A stretch of DNA of 49,118 nucleotides from an uncultured Lentisphaeria bacterium (GTDB lineage Bacteria > Verrucomicrobiota > Lentisphaeria > Victivallales > Victivallaceae), in contig CASDQW010000001.1 of the NCBI GenBank assembly GCA_949282965.1, forward strand, positions 1-49,118. Reading direction: 5' to 3'. Positions 25,417 through 35,059 of the stretch are shown here, piece after piece; the stretch's first letter is position 1, and every line of letters starts with the position of its first letter. Both the position numbers and the translations under genes were made by a program. The notes below the pieces were generated by a model. It was not told the origin of the DNA and searched no databases. It worked only from the letters and a program-made list of their open reading frames with translations.

Positions 25417-26769
25417 TCAGAAGCGATAGCCGAATCCGGGCCCACCCAAAGTGGACAGATCGACCACGCCGTTCCGCCGCTGGTACAAACCGGGGTGAAT
25501 TTTTTCCTCCGCGGCAGAGGCCGCCGGATAGAACTGAGCAGCGTTGCACTCCACGCCCATAATCGTTCCGGCATGCGCCGCGAGCAGCACATGCGGCACG
25601 ATGGCATACATCGGATTGGTCAGATCCTGCACCATCAGCGTCATGCCGTGTGCTTTGGCCCAGCACAGCGACAGCAGGGCGCCGGTCTGTGTTTTGCAGA
25701 CTTTGAGCGCCACGCCGGTCCAGCCGAGCGAACGCCCCAGGCGGACGAACCGCCAGTCATGGGCGCTTTCGTCCATGAACAGCGGCTTGCGCGCGGACAC
25801 CGCGTGCACGTCGATCCGGTTCGCTTCCAGATCGTAGGGGAACGGCTGCTCCACGTAAAGAATTTTTCCGTAAATCGCCGGTTCGGACCGCATCAGACGG
25901 TCCAGCACCCCGCAGACATACGCCGGATCCGTCACCATGCAGTTGAAGTCCGGCGAAAGCCAGTCCACCCCGTACTCCACGGCAATCCGGCCGACGTCGA
26001 CCAGACGGCGGTAATCCCATTCCGCATCGTTACCGACTAGTTTGATTTTCAGGCATTTGAGTCCGTCCCGCCGGATCCATTCGGTCAGCGTGACGGGAAT
26101 GCCGTCCTGCGGTTCCGCCCCGGTCCGCTCCGCGTCGGTCAGCAAATCTTTGCCGCCGACCAGATGCCACACCGGCAACCGGTCCGGCACCTCGGTAACC
26201 AAAAAATCCTGCGGGTATTTCCCGGAAAAATCCACCGTCGCATCTGCCGCCGGAGTCAGATAATGGGTCAGATCGAAATTCATGTACTGCCCATTGTAGG
26301 TTTCATAGGTGGGGACCCCGTTGGCCCTGCCGTAGGCGTCGTGCAGCGCCAGGTCGAAAAGCGAATCACAGATCAACGCCGCCAGATGCGGCATCGGATG
26401 CTCCCGCCCCGCGTTGAATTCCGCCCGCAACACTTCCAGTCGCTGCTCCAGAAAGGCGTGCCCGATCTCCATCGGGTGTCCGCTTTCCGGAAATTCCCGC
26501 CACGCCGCTTCCAGCCTGCGGCAGAAATCCTGCATCGCCCGCTCCCGTTCCAGAAAGTCAATCGAAGCCGGCCATGCCCAACCCACGCTGAGCGGTGTTT
26601 CCCCCCAGCCTTCGCCGCGTCGCCCGTCAGCGGTTTCCACCGTCAGCCGGGCCCGGGCGCAGCTGACGGAGGTAATAACCTGCGAACCGAATTTGAGCGG
26701 CAGTCTCATCTCCGCCGGAATGAACGTTACTTCGGCATCCACCACCCGGATATCCGTCTGCTTTGCCAT
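25417..26769 (-). CDS. Enolase-superfamily (mandelate racemase/muconate lactonising-like) enzyme
   Basis: 450 residues. N-terminal capping domain (about 5-150) and C-terminal barrel. LKCLKIKLVG carries a KxK pair (Lys241, Lys243); metal ligands are expected at Asp274 (SPDFNC), Glu307 (YVEQPFPYD) and Asp333 (FMDESAHD); ALKVCKTQTG (Lys356) lies on the opposite face. The reaction begins with proton abstraction next to a carboxylate, for a sugar-acid dehydratase, epimerase or similar; the substrate is not predictable. GGGAG about 9 nt before ATG 26769; the longer open frame to 26961 runs into trpS and is rejected. Last in the acyltransferase-lpxK-galK-trpS run. Confidence 0.87.
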   Translation of the reverse strand: MAKQTDIRVVDAEVTFIPAEMRLPLKFGSQVITSVSCARARLTVETADGRRGEGWGETPLSVGWAWPASIDFLERERAMQDFCRRLEAAWREFPESGHPMEIGHAFLEQRLEVLRAEFNAGREHPMPHLAALICDSLFDLALHDAYGRANGVPTYETYNGQYMNFDLTHYLTPAADATVDFSGKYPQDFLVTEVPDRLPVWHLVGGKDLLTDAERTGAEPQDGIPVTLTEWIRRDGLKCLKIKLVGNDAEWDYRRLVDVGRIAVEYGVDWLSPDFNCMVTDPAYVCGVLDRLMRSEPAIYGKILYVEQPFPYDLEANRIDVHAVSARKPLFMDESAHDWRFVRLGRSLGWTGVALKVCKTQTGALLSLCWAKAHGMTLMVQDLTNPMYAIVPHVLLAAHAGTIMGVECNAAQFYPAASAAEEKIHPGLYQRRNGVVDLSTLGGPGFGYRF

Positions 26770-26807
26770 ATCACATACTCCCGTGTCTGTCAATAGGTCT
26801 CGTTTTC

Positions 26808-27770
26808 TCAGCGCAATCCGACGGCCCGCCGAACCTTTTCCATGGTTTTTTCCGCCTCGACGGTCGCACGCTTCGCTCCGTCCCGCAACACGTCCCAGAC
26901 ATAATCCGGATCGGCGGCAAGCGCGGCACGGCGTTCGCGCATCGGCGCAAAATACGTCCACAGCTTTTCGAACAGCGCCTGCTTGGCGTGCCCGTAGCCG
27001 TAATTCCCGGCGCGGTACCGGCGCTTCATTTCCTCGACTTCCTCTTCGGAGGCAACCAGCTTATAGAGTGCCACCACATTGCATTTTTCGGGATCCTTCG
27101 GCGCTTCCATCGGCGTGGAATCGGTAACCACGCTCATGACGATTTTCCGAATGGCCTTCTCGGTGCCGAAAATGGGAATGGTATTGTGGTAACTCTTGCT
27201 CATTTTCTGGCCGTCAATGCCCGGCACCACCGCGACTTTTTCCGGAATAATACCGTCCGGAATCCGGAACGTTTCGCCGAAGTCGTTATTGAAGCGGATC
27301 GCCAGATCCCGGGTGATCTCCAGATGCTGCTTCTGGTCCTTGCCGACCGGGACCAGGTCGCTCTGATACAACAGGATGTCCGCCGCCATCAGCACCGGGT
27401 AGGTGAACAACCCCGCGTTCGGCACGAACCCCTTGGCGGTCTTGTCCTTGTAACTGTGCGCCCGTTCCAGAAAGCCGACGGTCGTAATGTTGTTGAGAAT
27501 CCACATCAGCTCCGTCACCTGGGGCACATCCGACTGCCGGAAGAACACCGTCTTCGACACGTCCAGCCCGCAGGCCAGAAAATCCAGCGCCAGATTGAAT
27601 ACGTTTTCGCGAAGCACCCGCGGCTCCGGCGAAGTCGTCAGCGCATGGTAATCCGCAATGAACAAAAACGTCTCGCCGCGCTCCTGCAGCTCCACCGCCT
27701 GGCGCATCATCCCGAAATAATTGCCGATATGCGGCGTGCCGGAAGGCTGAATTCCGGATAAAATTCTCAT
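26808..27770 (-). CDS. trpS: Tryptophanyl-tRNA synthetase
   Basis: 320 residues, class I synthetase charging tRNA-Trp. HIGH-type motif GIQPSGTPHIGNYFG near residues 6-20 and the KMSKS loop in DGQKMSKSYHN. Length is that of the bacterial type. It lies 30 bp after the galactokinase-like gene and 38 bp before the enolase-superfamily gene, all on the minus strand. Confidence 0.97.
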   Translation of the reverse strand: MRILSGIQPSGTPHIGNYFGMMRQAVELQERGETFLFIADYHALTTSPEPRVLRENVFNLALDFLACGLDVSKTVFFRQSDVPQVTELMWILNNITTVGFLERAHSYKDKTAKGFVPNAGLFTYPVLMAADILLYQSDLVPVGKDQKQHLEITRDLAIRFNNDFGETFRIPDGIIPEKVAVVPGIDGQKMSKSYHNTIPIFGTEKAIRKIVMSVVTDSTPMEAPKDPEKCNVVALYKLVASEEEVEEMKRRYRAGNYGYGHAKQALFEKLWTYFAPMRERRAALAADPDYVWDVLRDGAKRATVEAEKTMEKVRRAVGLR

Positions 27771-27800
27771 CTTCTTATCTCTGCTCCCTGAAAAGATTGG

Positions 27801-28955
27801 TTACAACTCCTGAACCGTCGCCCCGTTGCCGATGGCACAATGAATCACCTCCGGCGTCCGCCCGGTGTGAAGCCGGTACGCGGCACCGATGCGTTCCGCA
27901 TATTCCTGTGCCCGCGCCGCCTCCACCAGATGGATGGTAATCCCCCCGAAACCGCCACCGGACAGCCGCGCCCCCAGACAACCGGGAATCGTATGCGCCA
28001 GCTCCACCAGATAATCCAGTTCCGGCGTACTGTTTTCAAAATTGACCCGGCTGGACTCGTGGGAAGCGAACAACAGCGAACCGAATGCCGCCACGTCGCC
28101 GTGGTCCAGCGCCTCCACCCCCCGCAACACCCGGTCATTTTCCCCGACGACATGGGCCGCGCGCCGGTATTCCCGCAATTCCAGACGATCTTTCGCCGCC
28201 TCCAGCTGCTCGACGCTGACGTCCCGCAGCGCCTGCACGCCGGGATAAATCTCCGCCAGCTTGGCCGTGGCGCTTTCGCAATCCTGTCGCCGGACGTTGT
28301 ATTCGGAATCGACCAGATTGTGCTTGACCATGGAATTGACCACCACCACCTCGTATCCAGCCGGCAGCGCCACGGTCCGACGCACCTCCACGGAACGGAA
28401 GTCCGACAGAATCAAGGCGTTCTTGCGGCCGAAAATCGAACTGAACTGATCCAGCAGCCCGCTTTTTAATCCGAGATAATAGTTCTCCACTCCCTGACCG
28501 ACGCGCGCCCATTCCGCCGGCGCCATCTCAATGTCGAACAGCCGGGAAAACGCAAAGGAAAACGCCACCTCCAGCGCCGCTGAACTCGACATCCCCGCCG
28601 ACAACGGCACCGTCGACAGAATGCCCGCGTCAAAGCCTCCGACATCCCGTCCGCGCTTGCGCAGTTCGACAATCACCCCCTTGATGTAATTGCTCCAGTC
28701 GCGCCGGGCCACCGGTCCGATTTCATCCAGCTGAAATGTCCGTTCGCTGCCGTCCCGGAAGTCCTTGAGCCGGCAGACCCGCCCCGGCGTCGCCGCCATC
28801 GCCACCGCGATATGCTGCTCCACCGCGCAACTCAGCACAAACCCCTGATTGTAATCCGTATGGTTGCCGAGAATTTCCAGGCGTCCCGGCGCCCGGGCCA
28901 CGACTTCCGCCGTGCGGCCGAAGTGCGCGGCAAAACGTTCCTCCAAATGGCTCAT
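27801..28955 (-). CDS. galK: Galactokinase-family GHMP kinase
   Basis: 384 residues from ATG 28955 (preceded by GGAG). Phosphorylates the C1 hydroxyl of a sugar with ATP, galactose if the family call holds. The signature region is RAPGRLEILGNHTDYNQGFV; the canonical GEHTDYN Glu is Asn31 here, while His32 and Asp34 remain. ATP loop GMSSSAALEV, catalytic-Asp segment LKSGLLDQFSS, and LSGGGFGGITIHLV are conserved. The replaced Glu contacts the sugar in characterised galactokinases, so specificity may differ. No other Leloir gene is adjacent, although an alpha-galactosidase is in the window. Confidence 0.82.
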   Translation of the reverse strand: MSHLEERFAAHFGRTAEVVARAPGRLEILGNHTDYNQGFVLSCAVEQHIAVAMAATPGRVCRLKDFRDGSERTFQLDEIGPVARRDWSNYIKGVIVELRKRGRDVGGFDAGILSTVPLSAGMSSSAALEVAFSFAFSRLFDIEMAPAEWARVGQGVENYYLGLKSGLLDQFSSIFGRKNALILSDFRSVEVRRTVALPAGYEVVVVNSMVKHNLVDSEYNVRRQDCESATAKLAEIYPGVQALRDVSVEQLEAAKDRLELREYRRAAHVVGENDRVLRGVEALDHGDVAAFGSLLFASHESSRVNFENSTPELDYLVELAHTIPGCLGARLSGGGFGGITIHLVEAARAQEYAERIGAAYRLHTGRTPEVIHCAIGNGATVQEL

Positions 28956-28980
28956 CCCTCTCTTCTCCCTGACATATGGT

Positions 28981-30153
28981 TTACAAAAAGCAGATGCGGG
29001 AAATGCACTGGTCAAAACTTTCCTGCCCGCTCAGAATATCAATCTCAATACGCAGAAAATACATCGGCACATCCCGCCGGTCCAGTTTCGGAATCCGTAC
29101 CGCGTCCTTCTCCGTCGTCACAATGAAATCCGCACCGGCCGCCTTCGCCTGGTTGATGAAATCAATGATCTCCTGCTGCGTGTAACGGTGATGGTCCGCG
29201 TATTGCTCGCGCACCACCAGCGTCGCTCCCAGTGACTCCAGAAACCCTTCAAACCCGGCCGGACAGGCAATCGCCGAAAGGGTCGCGACCCGGGCCCCCC
29301 ACAATTTTTCCAGCGGCTCCCGCTTGCCACGGTAATAGACCATTTCCAGATACTGGGGCCGGTGGGTGCATTCGATGATTTCCGCCCGGCGGTTATGGCG
29401 CCGGAGAAAATTCTTGAGGTGCCGCAAGCGGGGGCTCCCGTCGGACTTGGACAGAAAAATATAGTCCGCCCGGCGAATGTTCTTGATCGGCTCCCGCAGA
29501 ATCCCCCGCGGCAGCACATGGCCGTTGCCGAACGGATCGGTGGAATCCACCAGCACAATGTTGATGTGCTGTTTCAACATCAGATACTGGAAGCCGTCAT
29601 CCAGAATCAGCACGTCGGTCCCGAACCGGTCAATGGCATACAATCCGGATTTCACCCGGTCCTTGTCCACCAGCACCGCCACGTCCTTGAGGTTGGACGC
29701 CAGCATGTACGGCTCGTCCCCGGCATAGGCCGAATCCATCAGCAGGTTGTTGCCGTCGGAGACGATTTTCGGCGGGATCTCGATCTTCTGGGCGTCAAAC
29801 ATATGCTTGAGCTTGTCCCACAAAGAACGTTTTTTGCTGCGATATCCCCGGCTCAGAATCGCCACCCGGCGCCCCTTGCTGCTGAGCGTCTTTGCAAATA
29901 CCTCCACCACCGGCGTCTTGCCCGTCCCACCGCAGCTGAGGTTGCCGATGCTGACCACCAGACACCCCAGGGCGTGATTGCGAATCACCCGCTTGTCGTA
30001 CAGCCAGATGCGGAACTGCACCGCCGTGCGGTAAAAACGGGAACCGATGAACAGCAGCACCAGGAACGCCCGGTCGGTCCAGGATCGGCGCCGCCCTTTC
30101 AGAAGTTCCAGAAAGTACTGTTCGAAATTTTCAAACTTGAAGGCAAATTTCAT
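28981..30153 (-). CDS. lpxK: Tetraacyldisaccharide 4'-kinase
   Basis: 390 residues. Adds the 4'-phosphate to the lipid A precursor at the inner membrane. One N-terminal membrane-proximal helix (about 27-50), P-loop [19 protein letters not shown] (Walker A about 75-81), followed by [10 protein letters not shown], and [21 protein letters not shown], all typical of LpxK. It shows that the organism makes a lipid A-type outer membrane. Ribosome site before ATG 30153 is weak. 93 bp after the DUF374 acyltransferase gene and 25 bp before the galactokinase-like gene. Confidence 0.95.
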   Translation of the reverse strand: MKFAFKFENFEQYFLELLKGRRRSWTDRAFLVLLFIGSRFYRTAVQFRIWLYDKRVIRNHALGCLVVSIGNLSCGGTGKTPVVEVFAKTLSSKGRRVAILSRGYRSKKRSLWDKLKHMFDAQKIEIPPKIVSDGNNLLMDSAYAGDEPYMLASNLKDVAVLVDKDRVKSGLYAIDRFGTDVLILDDGFQYLMLKQHINIVLVDSTDPFGNGHVLPRGILREPIKNIRRADYIFLSKSDGSPRLRHLKNFLRRHNRRAEIIECTHRPQYLEMVYYRGKREPLEKLWGARVATLSAIACPAGFEGFLESLGATLVVREQYADHHRYTQQEIIDFINQAKAAGADFIVTTEKDAVRIPKLDRRDVPMYFLRIEIDILSGQESFDQCISRICFL

Positions 30154-30246
30154 AAAAGATTCCCGTACCGTGCCATATCCTGTTAAGGCATTTCCGAAAG
30201 AGCGGCCGTGCCACCCGGCGCCCTCCCAAGCGTGTCCTTCGCCTCG

Positions 30247-30903
30247 TCAATCCCGGGTAACCGCCATCAGCGCGGCTTCCACCCGGAGCCGCCATTCCTC
30301 CAGCTGCTCCTCCGTCAGATCCGGCGGCACCGCGATGCCTTCCCCCATCACCAGCCGTAATGTCGCACCCGGCTTCGGAATCTGAAAATTGTCCCAGCTC
30401 CGCAGCTGCCAGTAACGCGAGGCATTGACGCTGATCGGCAGAATTTTTCCGCCGGTCAAACTGGCCAGCAGCACCGGACCGGATTTCATCCGGTATTTCG
30501 GTCCCCGCGGGCCATCCGGCGTAAAGGCGACGTTCAGGCCTTCCTCCACCGCGCGAATGGCTTCGCGCAACGCATGGGCGCCCTTGCGGGAAGAAGAACC
30601 CCGCAGGCTTTTCAGGCCGAGCTGTGCGATCAGATCGGCAATATACTGCCCGTCCCGCGAAGCGCTGACCACCGCCACCGTACGGTGCCGGGCAACCTTC
30701 GGAAAAATCGCCGCAAAAAAGCACAGCCGGTTATGCCAGGCCACACCGACGCACCCGCGTGCCTGATGCACATGGTCCCACGGGTCGTCAATTTCCACGC
30801 GATAGAGCACCCGCAACAGCAATTGCAGCAAACGTGCAGGCAGCCAGAAAATCCACGAAGGAAATTTCTTAATACTGCGAAACTTTTTTTTCAGAAACCC
30901 CAT
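30247..30903 (-). CDS. DUF374 lysophospholipid/lipid A acyltransferase-like protein
   Basis: 218 residues. A basic N-terminus and hydrophobic stretch (about 15-35) anchor it to the inner membrane. VGVAWHNRLCFF takes the place of the acyltransferase His motif, and FTPDGPRGPKYRMKSGPVLLA is the DUF374 hallmark. Some DUF374 proteins (LpxJ of epsilonproteobacteria) add secondary acyl chains to lipid A precursors; being next to lpxK supports a similar role, as inference. First gene of the minus-strand run; no convincing promoter found in 30904-31115. Confidence 0.82.
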   Translation of the reverse strand: MGFLKKKFRSIKKFPSWIFWLPARLLQLLLRVLYRVEIDDPWDHVHQARGCVGVAWHNRLCFFAAIFPKVARHRTVAVVSASRDGQYIADLIAQLGLKSLRGSSSRKGAHALREAIRAVEEGLNVAFTPDGPRGPKYRMKSGPVLLASLTGGKILPISVNASRYWQLRSWDNFQIPKPGATLRLVMGEGIAVPPDLTEEQLEEWRLRVEAALMAVTRD

Positions 30904-31115
30904 TTTGCCTGCATCATTCCTCTACGCTCAGATGATGTAAAAAGTGCGTATGCAATCCTTCCGCCCCTTCGAATAAGACACCATTACCGCCCCCCTTTCC
31001 ACATCGCGCTCCCCGTCCTGCCCCCTCCAGCATTCCGGTCCTGTGCGGTCTTTGCCGTCCCATCCTCCGCAAAGCAAGAAGAGTCCTCCAGTGCGTCAAT
31101 ATAAGACCGCAAGGG

Positions 31116-31163
31116 GAAAAAGCAAACCGCAAACCGGCCCATTCAGCGGCCAGTCTGCGGTTT
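31116..31163 (-). terminator. Terminator of the birA-oadGAB operon (possibly bidirectional)
   Basis: A 16-bp stem (31163-31148 with 31139-31124, two G-T pairs) with 8-nt loop, followed on the minus strand by GC and five T (31121-31117). The plus strand also ends with five T. It lies about 33 bp past the oadB stop. Confidence 0.85.
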
Positions 31164-31196
31164 TTCCCTCATCTCACCAAGAGGCTGGAACTCGCA

Positions 31197-32918
31197 TCAG
31201 CTGCCCAGCATCTTCAGCAGCACGCCGGCGGCGACGGCCGATCCGATCACGCCGGAGACGTTCGGTCCCATCGCGTGCATCAGCAGGAAGTTGTGGGAAT
31301 CCGCTTCCAGGCCGACCTTGTTGACCACCCGCGCCGCCATCGGCACCGCGGAAACCCCGGCGGCCCCGATCAGCGGATTGACCGGGTCCTTCGAGAATTT
31401 GTTCATCCATTTCCCGAACACCACGCCCGCACCGGTACCGATGGCAAACGCCACCGCACCCAGCACCAGAATCCCCAGCGTCTGCATGCTGAGGAACTGA
31501 TCAGCGGAAAGCTTCGACCCCACCGCCAGTCCGAGGAAAATCGTGACGATGTTGATCAGCGAATTCTGGGCCGTCTGATTGAGCCGTTCCACCACACCGC
31601 TTTCGCGCATCAGGTTCCCGAACATCAGCATCCCGATCAGCGGCGCCGCATCCGGCAGCAGATAAGCGCACAGCAGAGTAATCAGCAGCGGGAAACAGAT
31701 CTTTTCCAGCTTGGAAACCGGCCGCAGCTGTTTCATCTTGATCTTACGTTCTTCCTTGGTCGTCAGGAAACGCATGATCGGCGGCTGAATAATCGGCACC
31801 AGCGCCATATAGGAATAGGCCGCCACCGCCACCGCCCCCAGCAGATGCGGAGAAAGTTTGCTGGTCAGATAGATCGACGTCGGGCCGTCCGCCCCGCCGA
31901 TAATCCCGATGCTCGCCGCATCCTTGAGGTCGAAATCAATCCCGATTCCCAGCATCGACAACCCCAGGGCCCCCAGCAGCGCAGTAAAGATCCCGAACTG
32001 CGCGGCACCGCCCAGCAGAGCCGTCCGCGGGTTCGCCAGCAGCGGTCCGAAGTCGGTCATCGCACCGACCCCCATGAAGATCAGCAGCGGGAAAACCCCG
32101 GATTCGATCCCGACATTGTAAATCATGCCCTGCAGACCGTCCGGACCGGAAATAGCGGCCACCGGAATATTGGCCAGGATCGCCCCGAAACCGATCGGCA
32201 GCAGCAGCAGAGGTTCAAATTCCTTGACGATCGCCAGATAGAGCAATACCAGCCCGACCAGCATCATCAGCACCCGGCCCACCCCCAGCAACCAGGTGTT
32301 CCGGAAGTCGGAACTGCTCTGACGAATGATGTCATAAAGACCGGTACTTTCCCACAACCCCCGGAGCGATTCGCCCCAGCCGGGCAGCGTGAGTTTTCCC
32401 GCTTCGGCAACGTTGACCGAATCATGGGCCAGCACTTCCGCCAGAAATTCACCGATCAGCGTCCCGCGCAATTCGCCGGTCCCGGTCAGCGGATTGTTTT
32501 CAGCCAGCAGCGTACTGTTGACCGGATCCACCTTGAGGACCTCGGCCGCGCGAATATTGCTGCTCAGCCGAACCGGACGCATGGCAACCGTCATCTTCAC
32601 CTTGCCTTTGCTGCGTCCTTCGGGATTGACCACCAGCACTTCCCGACCGGGCAGCAGGTGCTGCCCTTTGGCCATGGTAACCGAATAGATCACCGCCGGC
32701 TTGGGCCAGATATAATACAGTTCCCAGTTGCCGTTTTCCTTCTGCCGCCAGTAAAACACATCGTCACTGTTCGGCGTCGGCACCTTTTCCGTCTGCCGCG
32801 GCGCGGCAGCCGCAATCACCTCATCCATCGCAGCTCCGCCCTGCTCATCGGCGGTCGCAAAAAACGCTCCGCCGACCGCAAGAAGCGCGATCAGAAATAC
32901 TTTCTTCATCAATTGCAT
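31197..32918 (-). CDS. oadB: Oxaloacetate decarboxylase beta subunit with secreted N-terminal extension
   Basis: 573 residues; family members are usually about 380-430. The C-terminal ~380 residues (from about 197) are the polytopic Na+-pump subunit, with the Na+-site loop [19 protein letters not shown] (Asp344, matching a key Asp of Klebsiella OadB) and [18 protein letters not shown]. It decarboxylates carboxybiotin and moves Na+ outward. The N-terminal ~195 residues are extra: a signal peptide (to about ATA), then a hydrophilic, probably periplasmic region with [21 protein letters not shown] and a region resembling a small beta domain. GGAGG 8 nt before ATG 32918; starts 3 bp after the oadA stop. 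Last gene of the operon. Confidence 0.93.
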   Translation of the reverse strand: MQLMKKVFLIALLAVGGAFFATADEQGGAAMDEVIAAAAPRQTEKVPTPNSDDVFYWRQKENGNWELYYIWPKPAVIYSVTMAKGQHLLPGREVLVVNPEGRSKGKVKMTVAMRPVRLSSNIRAAEVLKVDPVNSTLLAENNPLTGTGELRGTLIGEFLAEVLAHDSVNVAEAGKLTLPGWGESLRGLWESTGLYDIIRQSSSDFRNTWLLGVGRVLMMLVGLVLLYLAIVKEFEPLLLLPIGFGAILANIPVAAISGPDGLQGMIYNVGIESGVFPLLIFMGVGAMTDFGPLLANPRTALLGGAAQFGIFTALLGALGLSMLGIGIDFDLKDAASIGIIGGADGPTSIYLTSKLSPHLLGAVAVAAYSYMALVPIIQPPIMRFLTTKEERKIKMKQLRPVSKLEKICFPLLITLLCAYLLPDAAPLIGMLMFGNLMRESGVVERLNQTAQNSLINIVTIFLGLAVGSKLSADQFLSMQTLGILVLGAVAFAIGTGAGVVFGKWMNKFSKDPVNPLIGAAGVSAVPMAARVVNKVGLEADSHNFLLMHAMGPNVSGVIGSAVAAGVLLKMLGS

Positions 32919-32921
32919 GAC

Positions 32922-34748
32922 TTAGTCCTCCTCGATGCGGACCAGCACATCACCGGCGGCCACCACCTGTCCGGTCGTTGCCAGCAATTCCGCCACCCGT
33001 CCGGCGTTTTCAGCCTTGATTTCGGTTTCCATCTTCATGGCTTCCAGAATCAACAGCGTATCGCCGACCGCGACTTCCGCGTCCGCAGCAACCAGCACCT
33101 TGAGCACCGTCCCCGGCAGCGGCGAAGTCACATCCACCGTCGCTCCGGAACCGGCCTTGGCGGCACCTTCCGTCGCCTTGGCGGCACCTTCGGAAACCTT
33201 AACCGTGAAGCTCTTGCCATTAACCTTGGCGGTATAGGCATCGCCGGCGGCATTCAGTTCCACCGTGACGTTCTTGCCGTCGACGTTGGCCGTGAAAGCA
33301 CCACCCGCAGCGGCCGCCTTCGCGGGCGCTGCCGGTTTCGCGGCTTCCTTGTAACGGATGCCGTTCGGCTTGCTCCCCTTCAGGAACGCAATGCCTTTTT
33401 CGTCGCAGGTCGCGGCGATGAAAATGTTTTCATCGGTCACCGGCAGGCCCGCGGCTTCGAGTTTCGCCTTCTGCGCCGCAATGCCGAGCTTCGGATTGCG
33501 GTCATTGATGGCGTGAACATCTTCCGTAGTCGGTTCCATACCGAGCTGTTCGGAAGCGAGTTTGACGATTTCCGGATCCGGCGCGGCCGGCGTGCGGCCG
33601 AAATAGCCAAGCACCATCTTGCCGTAACCGTCGGTGATCTTCTTCCAGTTCCCCTGCATCGCATTGCTGAACGCCTGCTGGAAATAAAACTGGGAAACCG
33701 GCGTCACCGACGTCCCGAATCCACCCTTCGCAACCACTTCCTGCATGGCGGCGATGGCGTCGTCATATTTGTCCAGGCAGTTGTTGTCGCGCATCATCTG
33801 GGTATTGGCGGTCAGCGCGCCGCCGGGCATGGGCGAGAAGATGATCTTCGGGGTAACTTCCTTCGATTCCGGCGGAATGAAATATTTGCTCATCTGATGT
33901 TCGAAAACTTTTTCCGCCTTACGGATCTTTTCCGGATCGATGTCCAGCGTATATTCCGTCCCACGGAGCCGGTGCCACATCACCAGAATGTCCGCCTGGC
34001 AGGTGCCGCCGGACATCGGTTCCATCGCCAGGTCGATGATATCCGCGCCGCCTTCGATCGCCGCAATGTTGCAGGCCACCGCCTGACCGGCGGTGTCATG
34101 CGTATGAAACTGGATCTTGACGTTTTCACCAAGCAGTTTGCGCGCCGCCTTGATGGTTTCGTACACCGTGTGCGGCGTGGAGGTCCCGGACGCATCCTTG
34201 AACGCCACGCTGTCGAAAGGCACGCCATCGTCCAGAATTTCCTTCAACCGGTCAATGTAAAATTCCGGCGTATGGGCATATTTTTCATTGATTCCCGGAG
34301 GCAGTCCCATCATGGTGATGGTCACCTGATGCTTCAAACCGGCGTTGGCAATGCAGCGCCCGGAGACCGCCAAGTTACGCACGTCGTTCAACGCGTCAAA
34401 GTTACGGATGGTGGAAACCCCGTGTTTCTTGAACAGTTTCGCATGCAGATCAATGATATCGGTGGACTGAGACACCAGCCCCACCACATTGGCGCCGCGG
34501 GCCAGGGTCTGCAGATTCACATCGGGACCGACCGCCGCGCGGCAACGGTCCATCATATCGAACGCATCTTCCTGGCAGTAAAAATACAGGCTCTGGAAAC
34601 GGGCGCCGCCGCCGATTTCAAAGTTATCGATCCCGGCTTCCCGGGCCGCCACCAGCGCGGGCAAAAAGTCATCGGTCTTGGCGCGAGCGCCGATGCAGGA
34701 CTGAAATCCGTCCCGGAACGAAGTGTCCATGAAAGCGATTTTTTTCAT
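32922..34748 (-). CDS. oadA: Oxaloacetate decarboxylase alpha subunit, divergent type, biotin-carrying
   Basis: 608 residues. N-terminal carboxyltransferase barrel: MDTSFRDGFQS (the family usually has DTTLRDAHQS), IRNFDALNDVRNL, FKDASGTSTPHT and IQFHTHDTAGQAV with the metal-binding His pair. A conserved PYC/OADA domain follows (PMPGGALTANTQM, GFGTSVTPVSQFY). An Ala-rich linker (about 455-530) leads to a biotinyl domain with Lys572 in LEAMKMETEI, the site modified by BirA. Transfers the carboxyl of oxaloacetate to biotin. AGGAG 6 nt before ATG. Pyruvate-carboxylase-B type use cannot be ruled out, but oadB and oadG on either side favour the Na+ pump. Confidence 0.92.
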   Translation of the reverse strand: MKKIAFMDTSFRDGFQSCIGARAKTDDFLPALVAAREAGIDNFEIGGGARFQSLYFYCQEDAFDMMDRCRAAVGPDVNLQTLARGANVVGLVSQSTDIIDLHAKLFKKHGVSTIRNFDALNDVRNLAVSGRCIANAGLKHQVTITMMGLPPGINEKYAHTPEFYIDRLKEILDDGVPFDSVAFKDASGTSTPHTVYETIKAARKLLGENVKIQFHTHDTAGQAVACNIAAIEGGADIIDLAMEPMSGGTCQADILVMWHRLRGTEYTLDIDPEKIRKAEKVFEHQMSKYFIPPESKEVTPKIIFSPMPGGALTANTQMMRDNNCLDKYDDAIAAMQEVVAKGGFGTSVTPVSQFYFQQAFSNAMQGNWKKITDGYGKMVLGYFGRTPAAPDPEIVKLASEQLGMEPTTEDVHAINDRNPKLGIAAQKAKLEAAGLPVTDENIFIAATCDEKGIAFLKGSKPNGIRYKEAAKPAAPAKAAAAGGAFTANVDGKNVTVELNAAGDAYTAKVNGKSFTVKVSEGAAKATEGAAKAGSGATVDVTSPLPGTVLKVLVAADAEVAVGDTLLILEAMKMETEIKAENAGRVAELLATTGQVVAAGDVLVRIEED

Positions 34749-34807
34749 TCTTGGCTCCTGATCACTTTGGTTATTACTCCAATATCCTGTTGATATGAAT
34801 GTCTATT

Positions 34808-35059
34808 TCATTTCCGATTGCGGAAGAGCTCCACAGCCGTGGCCGCCACGGCCGCCAGATCAGCGTCGTTCTTTCCGGAGGCGGACCGGGTCGGGGTCGG
34901 AGCCGTCTTGGCCGGCGGTTCGAAGAAACCGGCAAAGGGCTTGATCAGTTTGGCAACAATGTCCATGCAGAACACCATCAGCACGAGAAAGGCAAATACC
35001 ACCCCCATGCCCAGGACCATCAGCTTCACTCCGTTGAGCAGCAATTCTCCGTTACTCAT
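34808..35059 (-). CDS. oadG: Oxaloacetate decarboxylase gamma-like subunit
   Basis: 83 residues. One membrane helix (about 10-35, KLMVLGMGVVFAFLVLMVFC), then a Pro/Ala-rich cytoplasmic linker and a short helical tail ending in ELFRNRK. The layout matches OadG, which assembles alpha with beta and can bind Zn2+. No C-terminal His-rich zinc tail is seen, so zinc binding is doubtful. ATG 35059 overlaps the birA stop by 8 bp, with AGGTGAGGA before it, so translation is coupled to the biotin ligase. Followed 59 bp later by oadA. Confidence 0.85.
   Translation of the reverse strand: MSNGELLLNGVKLMVLGMGVVFAFLVLMVFCMDIVAKLIKPFAGFFEPPAKTAPTPTRSASGKNDADLAAVAATAVELFRNRK

Noticed and set aside
31275..34793. 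1172-codon open frame on the plus strand opposite oadA and oadB
   Set aside because: It is antisense to two strongly supported genes and has His/Arg/Gln-rich composition typical of a shadow frame in GC-rich DNA; no domains or ribosome site.
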